The position numbers and the translations under genes are program-made. A stretch of 64,000 bases of DNA from Cognatundibacterium squillarum (GTDB lineage: Bacteria; Pseudomonadota; Gammaproteobacteria; Burkholderiales; Burkholderiaceae_D). The stretch is taken from NCBI RefSeq assembly GCF_014652435.1, contig NZ_BMYU01000002.1, positions 310,001 through 374,000 of the forward strand, in the 5' to 3' direction. The notes beneath the pieces are model-generated. The model did not search any database. It was not told the origin of the DNA and saw only the letters and a program-made list of their open reading frames with translations. Positions 57,115 through 64,000 of the stretch are shown here, in pieces; the stretch's first letter is position 1; the number at the start of each line of letters is the position of its first letter.

Positions 57115-59337
57115 ATGATTCAGAAAACTTCGATGGCGGCGGCGGTTGCGCTGGCTTTGTCTCCATTTTCTGCACCGGTGTACGCTGCGGATAACACGAT
57201 TACGGCGCAAGAACTGGAACAGGCGCAGAAACGTCCCGAACAGATTCTGCAGGATATTCATGTGCGCACGACGCGCAGTGCCGGTGATCGCAGCCAGCAG
57301 GCGGTAACGGTGACGCAGAGCGAACCGGAGCAGATAGAACGCGCTCAAACCGGACGGCTGGGAGACTTGTTCAGTATGGAACCGGATCTGAGCGTGCGTG
57401 CCGCAACGCCGCGCTTTACCGCTGCTGGCAGCGCGTTTGGTCGCGCCGGTCAGGAAAGCATCAATATCCGCGGTCTGGAAGACAATCAGGTATTGCTGAT
57501 GAGCGACGGTGTACCGTTGCCGAACAGTTTCAGTTTCGGCGCATTCAGCACCGGTCGCGGTGCGTATCTGAATACGGATGCGCTGAAATCCGTGGAAGTG
57601 CTGCGCGGTCCGGCGTCGATGCAGCATGGCAGCGATGGTCTGGCCGGTGCGGTGAGTTTCCGTACGATAGAGCCGGATGATTTTCTGTCTGAAAAACAGC
57701 GCTTCGGCGGTTTTCTCCGCAGCGGTTACAGCAGTCTGGATCGCAGCTGGTTCAGCAGTGGCGCGGTTGCGTGGCAAGCGGGTGATGTCCGCAATCTGGT
57801 CTTTGTCAGTCGCCGCACAGGACATGAAGTCGCAAATCAGGGCGATGATGCCAGTGCGGACAGCCGCCGCACCAAACCGAATCCTACCGATACCAGCGGC
57901 CGCTATCTGCTGGCAAAAAGCCAGTGGCAAGCGGATGCACAGCACAGGCTGGGAATAACGCTGGAAGCGCTGCGGCAAGAGACTGACAGCAATGTACTGA
58001 GTGGCCGCGCCACCGCGCCGTATCGCAGCAACAGTGTGATTGGCTTAACGGCGGAAGATGAAACGCAGCGCGACAAAATCGCCTTAGAACACCGCTGGCA
58101 ACCTGCCGGTCTGCGCTGGTTGCAGCAGGCAGACAGCCGCCTCAGTTATCAGAAATCATCAGCGCGTCAGTTGAGTGTTGAAGACCGTTACAGCGATCCG
58201 GATCGTGTGCGCGATAACCGTTATGAAAACCGTGGCTGGCATTTTTCCAGCACAGCACAGGGTGAAATGGCCGGTGCGCCGGTGAGTTACGGTCTGGACT
58301 GGAGCCGCACACAAGTGTCTGCGCTGCGTGGTGGTGTGACAGCACCGGCAGGCGAAACCTTCCCGTCCAAACCGTTTCCGGATACGCAGTACACAGTCGC
58401 CGGTGCATTCTGGCAGGGTGACTGGCAAGCCGGTGCGTTCCGCATTCAGCCCGGCGTGCGTCTGGATCATTACAAGCTGAGTCCGGATGCGGCCGGTTAC
58501 AGCGGCAAAACCGTCACGCTCAGTGATCAGGCGGTCAGCCCGCGTCTGGGGCTGGTGTGGCAACTGCAAAAGGCGCATCAGACCTATTTCCAGATCGCAC
58601 AGGGCTTCCGCGCCCCCTCACCGGATCAGGTGAATAACGGTTTCAGCAATCCGGTGATGGGTTATGAAACCCGTGGTAATGCGGATTTGCGGCCGGAAAC
58701 TGCGCACAGTCTGGAGCTGGGTATGCGCGGTCAGATCAAAGGATTGCGTTACCAGTGGGCGATGTACTGCAATACCTATGACGACTTCATCAAACAGCAA
58801 GTGACCGGCGGCAGCGGCAGGCCCGGTGATCCGATGATTTTCCAGTACATCAATCTGGCGCAGGCCACGATACGCGGTGCAGAACTGCGTCTGGACTGGC
58901 AACTTGATCCGGTATGGCGCGTACAGGGTGCATGGGCACAGGGTCGCGGCGAGACCACACAGGGCAGCCAGCGTGATCCGCTGGAAACCATCAATCCGGC
59001 GCGCCTGCAAACCACGCTGCACTACAACCATGATGCGCTGAGCGGCTGGTTGCAGGTTCAGCATCAGCGCGGCAAAGCGCTGGCGGATATTCCGGTCAGC
59101 ACCACACCGGCATTTGCGCCGCCATCTTTCACCACACTGGATATCGGTGCGGCATGGAAACTGGCGCAAGGCTGGACGCTGCAGGCACAGATCAGCAATC
59201 TGACTGACCGCAAATACTGGCGCTGGGCCGATGTGCGCGGTGTCGCCGACAGCAGCACCGTGAAAGATGCTTATACCGCCCCGGGACGCCAGTTCCTTCT
59301 CAGCTTACGTTACGACTTCAGGAGCAGCCATGAATAA
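57115..59337 (+). CDS. hmuR: TonB-dependent haem/haemoglobin receptor
   Basis: A 740-residue outer-membrane receptor. Signal peptide ends VYA-ADN. The plug domain spans about 45-170 with INIRGLEDNQVLLMSDGVP and VEVLRGPASMQHGSDGLAGAV; the rest is a 22-strand barrel ending in LRYDF-RSSHE. The haem-receptor motifs FRAP (QGFRAPSPDQ) and NPDL-like NADLRPET are present, but the histidine often found between them is missing. AGGAAG precedes the start. First gene of the haem operon; it overlaps hmuS by 8 bases. Confidence 0.92.
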   Translation: MIQKTSMAAAVALALSPFSAPVYAADNTITAQELEQAQKRPEQILQDIHVRTTRSAGDRSQQAVTVTQSEPEQIERAQTGRLGDLFSMEPDLSVRAATPRFTAAGSAFGRAGQESINIRGLEDNQVLLMSDGVPLPNSFSFGAFSTGRGAYLNTDALKSVEVLRGPASMQHGSDGLAGAVSFRTIEPDDFLSEKQRFGGFLRSGYSSLDRSWFSSGAVAWQAGDVRNLVFVSRRTGHEVANQGDDASADSRRTKPNPTDTSGRYLLAKSQWQADAQHRLGITLEALRQETDSNVLSGRATAPYRSNSVIGLTAEDETQRDKIALEHRWQPAGLRWLQQADSRLSYQKSSARQLSVEDRYSDPDRVRDNRYENRGWHFSSTAQGEMAGAPVSYGLDWSRTQVSALRGGVTAPAGETFPSKPFPDTQYTVAGAFWQGDWQAGAFRIQPGVRLDHYKLSPDAAGYSGKTVTLSDQAVSPRLGLVWQLQKAHQTYFQIAQGFRAPSPDQVNNGFSNPVMGYETRGNADLRPETAHSLELGMRGQIKGLRYQWAMYCNTYDDFIKQQVTGGSGRPGDPMIFQYINLAQATIRGAELRLDWQLDPVWRVQGAWAQGRGETTQGSQRDPLETINPARLQTTLHYNHDALSGWLQVQHQRGKALADIPVSTTPAFAPPSFTTLDIGAAWKLAQGWTLQAQISNLTDRKYWRWADVRGVADSSTVKDAYTAPGRQFLLSLRYDFRSSHE

Positions 59338-60406
59338 CAGCTTGAACATTCCCCGTTCATTTACCGAGATGCGTCGTACCCAGAAGAAGCGGCACCGCGA
59401 TATCGCGCAGGAACTCGGTATCAGTGAAGCCGAACTGATTGCAGCTCACAGCGGCAGCGCGCTGCCTGATGCCGGTGTCAGTCTGTTTGCGGTGCGCCTG
59501 CAGCCGCGCTGGCCGGAACTGATCAAAGAAGTGGAAAAGCTCGGTAAGGTCATGGCCTTAACCCGCAATGAAGCCTGCGTACACGAGAAAAAAGGCGTGT
59601 ACCACCACAGCAGTGTCAATGGTCAGACTGGTCTGGTGCTGGCGGGTGATATTGATCTGCGGATTTTTTATCAGCACTGGCACAGCGGCTTTGCGGTGCG
59701 CGAAACCCTGACTGACAGCGTGCAGCACAGCCTGCAGTTTTTTGATCAGTACGGTGTTGCGATTCATAAAATCTTTTTGCAGGCGGAAAGTAATCTGGCC
59801 GCACTGGATGCGCTGATTACTGCGTTTTCTGATGCAGGTGCTGCGCCGTTGCAGATACAGGCTGCACCGGCACGCAACACTGCAGCTATGCCGGACAATT
59901 TTGATCAGGCCGCTTTCCGCGATGCATGGCGTTCATTGCGCGACACGCATGATTTTTTCAGCATGCTGCGGCAGTTTAAAATCAGCCGCACTCTGGCGCT
60001 GCGCGAAGCCGGTGCGGATTATGCTGAGCAACTGGATACACAGGTGGCCAGCGATATTCTGCTGGCAGCAGCGCAGGAGCAAGTACCGGTGATGGTGTTC
60101 ACCGGCAACCACGGCATGATTCAGATTCACAGCGGCCCCGTCAGCAAGGTGTTGCCTACCGGCCCGTGGATCAATGTGCTGGATGCCAGCTTTAACCTGC
60201 ACTTGCGCACGGATCTGATTGCGGAAGCATGGATCGTGCGCAAGCCCACCACCGACGGGCTGGTGTGTTCGCTGGAATTATTTGACGTGCATGGCGAACT
60301 GATTTGTATGTTGTTCGGTGAACGTAAACCAGGACAAGCGGAACGCTGCGAATGGCGTGGCTTACTGGATCAAATGCGGACGGAGCATCTGTTATGCAAA
60401 GCATGA
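59330..60406 (+). CDS. hmuS: Haemin-degrading/trafficking factor HmuS
   Basis: A 358-residue cytoplasmic protein made of two repeated halves, as in HemS/ChuS/HmuS, which take haem from the importer and may break it down. The signature LGKVMALTRNEACVHEKKGVY and its second-half echo VPVMVFTGNHGMIQIHSGPV are clear; the likely haem histidine is the one in YHHSSVNG or VHEKKG. GGAG precedes the start. It is followed by hmuT with overlapping codons. Confidence 0.95.
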   Translation: MNNSLNIPRSFTEMRRTQKKRHRDIAQELGISEAELIAAHSGSALPDAGVSLFAVRLQPRWPELIKEVEKLGKVMALTRNEACVHEKKGVYHHSSVNGQTGLVLAGDIDLRIFYQHWHSGFAVRETLTDSVQHSLQFFDQYGVAIHKIFLQAESNLAALDALITAFSDAGAAPLQIQAAPARNTAAMPDNFDQAAFRDAWRSLRDTHDFFSMLRQFKISRTLALREAGADYAEQLDTQVASDILLAAAQEQVPVMVFTGNHGMIQIHSGPVSKVLPTGPWINVLDASFNLHLRTDLIAEAWIVRKPTTDGLVCSLELFDVHGELICMLFGERKPGQAERCEWRGLLDQMRTEHLLCKA

Positions 60407-61296
60407 ATCCGCGTCGTCGTTTTCTGATGCAGGCCGGTGTTTTCAGCATCGCCGGTGCTGCACCCGCGCTGTGGCAAACCGCATCCGCACAATCTGAATC
60501 CGGCAATCTGAAACGCATCGTCAGCATCGGTGGTGCGATCACAGAAATTGTGGTCAGGCTGCAGGGTGAAGCCGGCATTGCAGGCGTGGATACCACGTCA
60601 AACTTTCCGGCATCACTGCAAAAGCTGCCGAATGTCGGCTATGCACGCAAGTTATCAGCGGAAGGTATTTTAAGTCTGGGGCCGCAACTGGTGATTGCCA
60701 GCCATGAAGCCGGCCCTTCAGTGGTGTTACGCCAGATCGAAGCGGCAGGCATTAAAGTGCAGCAATTGCCGGAAGTCCGCAGTTTTAAAGATTTGCTGAA
60801 CACCATCGCCAGCATAGGCAATCTGTTGCAGCGGCAAACACAAGCGCAGCAATTACAGCAGCAGCTGACGCAGGAATGGACACAGGTGCAGAACCTCGCC
60901 ACTAGTCCGGCAGTGAAAGCCCGCGCCTTGTTTGTGATGGCTCATGCACCGGGACAAGTCATGCTGGCCGGACGCGATACCCATGCGCACACCATCATGG
61001 AATATGCCGGTCTGCAGAATGCGTTTGCCGATGTCAGCGGCTATAAAGCCATCAATGCAGAAGCGCTGATTCAGAGTGCGCCGGATTTGCTGATCGCCAC
61101 CGAACAAGGCATCAAAACGCTGGGTGGCAACAGTGCTTTACTGGCACTGCCCGGCATGGCGCAGACACCGGCCGCACGTCAGCAACGTGTAGTGGTACAG
61201 GAAGCGATGCTGATGCTAGGCTTTGGTCCGCGTCTGCCACAGGCTGTGCTCAGTCTGCGCGACGCGGCACAGCAGCAAATGCGTAAGAAGGTCTGA
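60394..61296 (+). CDS. hmuT: Periplasmic haem-binding protein HmuT
   Basis: A 300-residue binding protein of the class III (helical backbone) type. The start MNPRRRFLMQAGVFSIAG has twin arginines before a hydrophobic core, so export by Tat or Sec is possible. Family motifs are RIVSIGGAITEIV, VGYARKLSAEGILSLGPQLVIAS and AINAEALIQSAPDLLIATEQG. Start is either 60394 or 60403; both overlap the hmuS end. It delivers haem to HmuUV. Confidence 0.93.
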   Translation: MQSMNPRRRFLMQAGVFSIAGAAPALWQTASAQSESGNLKRIVSIGGAITEIVVRLQGEAGIAGVDTTSNFPASLQKLPNVGYARKLSAEGILSLGPQLVIASHEAGPSVVLRQIEAAGIKVQQLPEVRSFKDLLNTIASIGNLLQRQTQAQQLQQQLTQEWTQVQNLATSPAVKARALFVMAHAPGQVMLAGRDTHAHTIMEYAGLQNAFADVSGYKAINAEALIQSAPDLLIATEQGIKTLGGNSALLALPGMAQTPAARQQRVVVQEAMLMLGFGPRLPQAVLSLRDAAQQQMRKKV

Positions 61297-61299
61297 ACG

Positions 61300-62388
61300 A
61301 TGGCAATCGCTTACAGCGCAGTCAACACGCATGTTCGTACTGCAAACCGGCGCTGGCCGTGGCTGATCATGCTGAGTGCCGTGCTGATCGCCAGCGCACT
61401 GGCCGCCGGTGCAGTAAAGCTGCAATGGCCAGTGCTGACGGAAGGCAGTCTGCATGCCGTGCAGCACTGGCTGGGATTGGCAGACGCGCCATCGGCAGCG
61501 CACAGCAGTCAGCTGTATGTGTTCTGGTATATGCGGTTGCCGCGTGTACTGTTTGCCCTGCTGGCGGGTGCGGCGCTGGGATACAGCGGAGCGCTGTGTC
61601 AGGGCTTGTTCCGCAATCCGCTGGCTGATCCGGGCTTACTGGGTGTGACCACCGGCGCTGCCTGCGCAGCTGCACTCAGCATCGTAGTGGCGGGCAGTTT
61701 GCCGTGGAGTTTGTCACCTGCTTTGCGCGGCTGGCTGTTACCGGTGGCGGCATTCAGCGGTGCGCTGATTACGTGCCTGCTGCTGGATGCGGTTGCACGC
61801 TGGCTGACACCGGGTTCGGTTACTGGTTTATTGCTGACCGGCATTGCGATGAATGCGCTGGCGGCAGCGGTCATCGGCATTTGCACGTATCTGAGTACCG
61901 ACGAGCAGTTACGCAATCTGTCGTTCTGGACGCTGGGTTCACTCAGCGCCGCCAGCTGGCCTGCGCTGATCGCTTTAAGCATTATTCTGTTGCTGTCATT
62001 ACAGCGTTTGAAACGCACAGCGCAAGCACTGAATGCGATGTCGCTGGGCGCACAAACGGCGGCGCATAGTGGTGTGAATATCGCTGCACTGCGCTGGCGT
62101 GTGATTCTGACAGTCGCAATTCTGACCGGCGTGGTGATGGCCTGGTGCGGTGCAATTGGTTTTATCGGCCTGATCGCGGCCCATCTGGTTCGTATGCAAT
62201 ACGGAGCAGATCAGCGCATCGTTTTACCGGGTGCAATGCTTTCCGGTGCGCTGGTCTTGCTGCTGGCAGATACGCTGGCGCGTACTCTGGCACTGCCTGC
62301 CGAAATTCCGGTCGGCATTCTGACCGCTTTATGCGGCAGCCCGGTGTTATTAATGCTCTTATACCAAAGCCGTCACCGGCTTTACTGA
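61300..62388 (+). CDS. hmuU: Haem ABC transporter permease HmuU
   Basis: A 362-residue FecCD-type permease with about ten membrane segments. Family blocks: MRLPRVLFALLAGAALGYSGALCQGLFRNPLADPGLLGVTTGAA-type start, then GLLLTGIAMNALAAA, WTLGSLSAASW, and near the end GAIGFIGLIAAHLVRMQYGADQR. It follows hmuT by 3 bases and pairs with HmuV. Confidence 0.95.
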   Translation: MAIAYSAVNTHVRTANRRWPWLIMLSAVLIASALAAGAVKLQWPVLTEGSLHAVQHWLGLADAPSAAHSSQLYVFWYMRLPRVLFALLAGAALGYSGALCQGLFRNPLADPGLLGVTTGAACAAALSIVVAGSLPWSLSPALRGWLLPVAAFSGALITCLLLDAVARWLTPGSVTGLLLTGIAMNALAAAVIGICTYLSTDEQLRNLSFWTLGSLSAASWPALIALSIILLLSLQRLKRTAQALNAMSLGAQTAAHSGVNIAALRWRVILTVAILTGVVMAWCGAIGFIGLIAAHLVRMQYGADQRIVLPGAMLSGALVLLLADTLARTLALPAEIPVGILTALCGSPVLLMLLYQSRHRLY

Positions 62389-62393
62389 CAACG

Positions 62394-63260
62394 ATGCAGA
62401 CTATGCAAACGATTCCGAATCAGCAAGCAGCCAGTGCAAGGCTGATGATACGCTGCGGCAGCTGGCAACAAGGACAAAGCGCCATCGGACCCTTTGTATT
62501 ACAGGTACGCGGCGCAGAACGCATTGCGATTCTCGGGCCTTCCGGTGCCGGCAAAAGCAGTTTGCTGAAAGCCCTGTCCGGTGATTTACCCGCCCTGCAC
62601 ACATCGGTATTTGTTAACGGAAAAACTTTAGATCAGTTTTCCCCGCAGATGCTGGCAACCCAACGCGCTGTGCTGATGCAAAGCCATCAGATGGCGTTTT
62701 CATTACCGGTGGAACTGGTGATTGGCTTGGGCCGCATCGCGCGGGATGCCGATTCGCAGCAACAGGAATTTGTTCATCAGGCTGCCCATCTCGCGGAAGC
62801 CGGTCATTTAATGCAGCGCCAGTACAACAGCCTTTCCGGTGGTGAACAGGCGCGGGTGCAACTGGCGCGGGTGTTTGCTCAGTTGTGGGATACACAGGGT
62901 GGTGTGATTCTGGTTGATGAACCGGTCAGCGCACTCGACCCCGGCCTGCAACCGGAATTACTGCACCGGCTGCGGCAATTCGCGGCGGAGCGTCACCATG
63001 CCGTGATTGCGGTCTTGCATGATGTGAATCAGGCGCTACAGTATTTTGAGCGCCTGTGGCTGATCCGTGATGGTCAGTTACTGGCCGATTGTGCCGCCAG
63101 CCTGCAAGCTATCCCGCATTTAGAAAATCTGTATCAGACCGGCTGGCAGGTATTGCGCAGTGATGATGGCGAACCGGTTTTACATTGCCTGCCACGCCAC
63201 CGGCAACGCAAACCAGCCGCCGATGTGATTCCCTTACACCAGCATACTCAACATGCCTGA
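62394..63260 (+). CDS. hmuV: Haem ABC transporter ATPase HmuV
   Basis: A 288-residue ATPase: Walker A GPSGAGKSSLLK, Q-loop LMQSHQMAFSLPV, signature YNSLSGGEQARVQLARVF, Walker B VILVDEPVSALD, H-loop LHDVNQAL. The LMQSHQ..FSLPV stretch is typical of HmuV. The start lies 5 bases after hmuU. A 40-residue C-terminal tail rich in Arg and His (LPRHRQRKPA, PLHQHTQHA) goes beyond the usual family end. Confidence 0.94.
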   Translation: MQTMQTIPNQQAASARLMIRCGSWQQGQSAIGPFVLQVRGAERIAILGPSGAGKSSLLKALSGDLPALHTSVFVNGKTLDQFSPQMLATQRAVLMQSHQMAFSLPVELVIGLGRIARDADSQQQEFVHQAAHLAEAGHLMQRQYNSLSGGEQARVQLARVFAQLWDTQGGVILVDEPVSALDPGLQPELLHRLRQFAAERHHAVIAVLHDVNQALQYFERLWLIRDGQLLADCAASLQAIPHLENLYQTGWQVLRSDDGEPVLHCLPRHRQRKPAADVIPLHQHTQHA

Positions 63261-64000
63261 ACAAATGAACACCACGAAAAAGCTGAATCAATTTCTGTGC
63301 CGCACCGCGCTGCTAACGCTGACGCTGATTACGCTCAGCGCTTGTCAAAGTACAGCACCCGCCACCAGCAGCGCGACAGCACAATATCTGCTGCTGGGCG
63401 AAGTCCACGACAACAGCGCCGGACATCAGGCCAGACTGGAAGCCATCAGGCAAACACTGCAGCAAGACAAGTCCATGACAATGGTACTGGAACAATTCGA
63501 TACCGATCAGCAAACAGCGCTGGATGAAGCACAGCGCGTATGCAGCACAGCGGACTGCCTGCTGCAAAAGCTCAGAAAGCCCGGTGCTCAATGGCAATGG
63601 CCGCTGTATCAGCCACTGATACAACTGGCGCTGGACCAGAAAATTCCCATGATTGCCGGAAATTTGTCACGCGAACAGGCGCGCAGGGTGATGAAGGAAG
63701 GCTACGGCGCAGTGTTTGATGCAGCAACACTACAGCGCTGGCAATTACGTGATAACGGTACAAACAACAGCCCGACGGATCAGCAGCCACACCAGACCGT
63801 ACTGCAAATGCAGCAGCAGGAAGTGATACAGGCGCACTGCGGTCAGTTACCACTGAGCATGGCAGAGGGCATGGCAAAAGCGCAGATGGCGCGCGATATT
63901 GTGATGGCGGACAAGTTATTACAACAACCCAGCCGCAGCATCCTGATCGCCGGTAACGGCCATGTGCGTAAAGATATCGGTGTGGCCTACTGGCTGCGTT
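63253..64000 (+). CDS. ChaN-like haem-binding lipoprotein (3' end outside window)
   Basis: The first 249 residues of a protein of the Cofac_haem_bdg (DUF399) family. LTLITLSACQS is a lipobox, so it is lipid-anchored. Family motifs are YLLLGEVHDNSAGHQARLEAI, MVLEQFDTDQQ, IPMIAGNLSREQAR and ILIAGNGHVRKDIGV. Campylobacter ChaN binds haem dimers, and the position at the end of the haem operon agrees. The start (63253 or 63265) overlaps the hmuV stop. Confidence 0.85.
   Translation, partial: MPEQMNTTKKLNQFLCRTALLTLTLITLSACQSTAPATSSATAQYLLLGEVHDNSAGHQARLEAIRQTLQQDKSMTMVLEQFDTDQQTALDEAQRVCSTADCLLQKLRKPGAQWQWPLYQPLIQLALDQKIPMIAGNLSREQARRVMKEGYGAVFDAATLQRWQLRDNGTNNSPTDQQPHQTVLQMQQQEVIQAHCGQLPLSMAEGMAKAQMARDIVMADKLLQQPSRSILIAGNGHVRKDIGVAYWLR

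Overview
The window looks like chromosome from a betaproteobacterium, most likely an Oxalobacteraceae-type organism (inference from overall gene flavour; no rRNA or tRNA gene is present to anchor it). It is a Gram-negative genome of moderate GC with many exported proteins, TonB-dependent haem uptake, a subfamily I lipase with its foldase, and a very complete sialic-acid scavenging locus.

Layout. 0-9 kb: the 5' part of katG (minus), a GAF-PAS-PAS-GAF-GGDEF diguanylate cyclase, a periplasmic solute-binding protein, a decayed O-acetylhomoserine sulfhydrylase tail, a prolyl-4-hydroxylase-like oxygenase, and a divergent LysR/MFS pair. 9-12.3 kb: a three-gene MacAB-like export operon. 12.6 kb: a small cystatin-like gene. 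13-15 kb: lipase plus foldase. 15-17 kb: two broken transposase genes around an SH3-domain gene. 17-21.6 kb: EamA transporter, DUF418 membrane protein, DUF4291 protein and an exported protein of unknown role.

22-45 kb is the core of the window: a two-part sialic-acid locus. The first part, on the plus strand, holds an outer-membrane porin, an exported NanM mutarotase, nagA, a SIS-domain aminosugar-phosphate deaminase and two tandem sialidases, one secreted and one a predicted lipoprotein. The second part, on the minus strand, is a compact run: leaderless NanM, NanR-type regulator, peptide-type ABC importer (binding protein, two permeases, two ATPases) with nanA inserted in it, nanE, nanK, a NanS-like sialate O-acetylesterase, and finally a methyl-accepting chemotaxis receptor. 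Together these genes can be read as a full route: release of sialic acid from glycoconjugates, crossing of the outer membrane, mutarotation, de-O-acetylation, import, cleavage to ManNAc, phosphorylation, epimerisation, deacetylation and deamination to fructose-6-phosphate, with a chemoreceptor made from the same transcript. A YtrABC-like GntR/ABC operon sits between the two parts.

45.8-56 kb: exported proteins, two unrelated serine beta-lactamase-fold hydrolases, a lipoprotein glycerophosphodiesterase, the RNA helicase gene dbpA, and a large protein with a C-terminal LecA-like lectin domain. The 3' end of dbpA with its terminator is present twice and brackets one of the hydrolase genes. 56.8-64 kb: a Fur-controlled haem-uptake operon (TonB receptor, HmuS, HmuT, HmuU, HmuV, ChaN-like lipoprotein), cut by the window end.

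The signal least explained by gene content is a family of about 86-bp intergenic repeats: seven near-full copies and one inverted fragment scattered between unrelated genes, all nearly the same length, with a conserved central hairpin.
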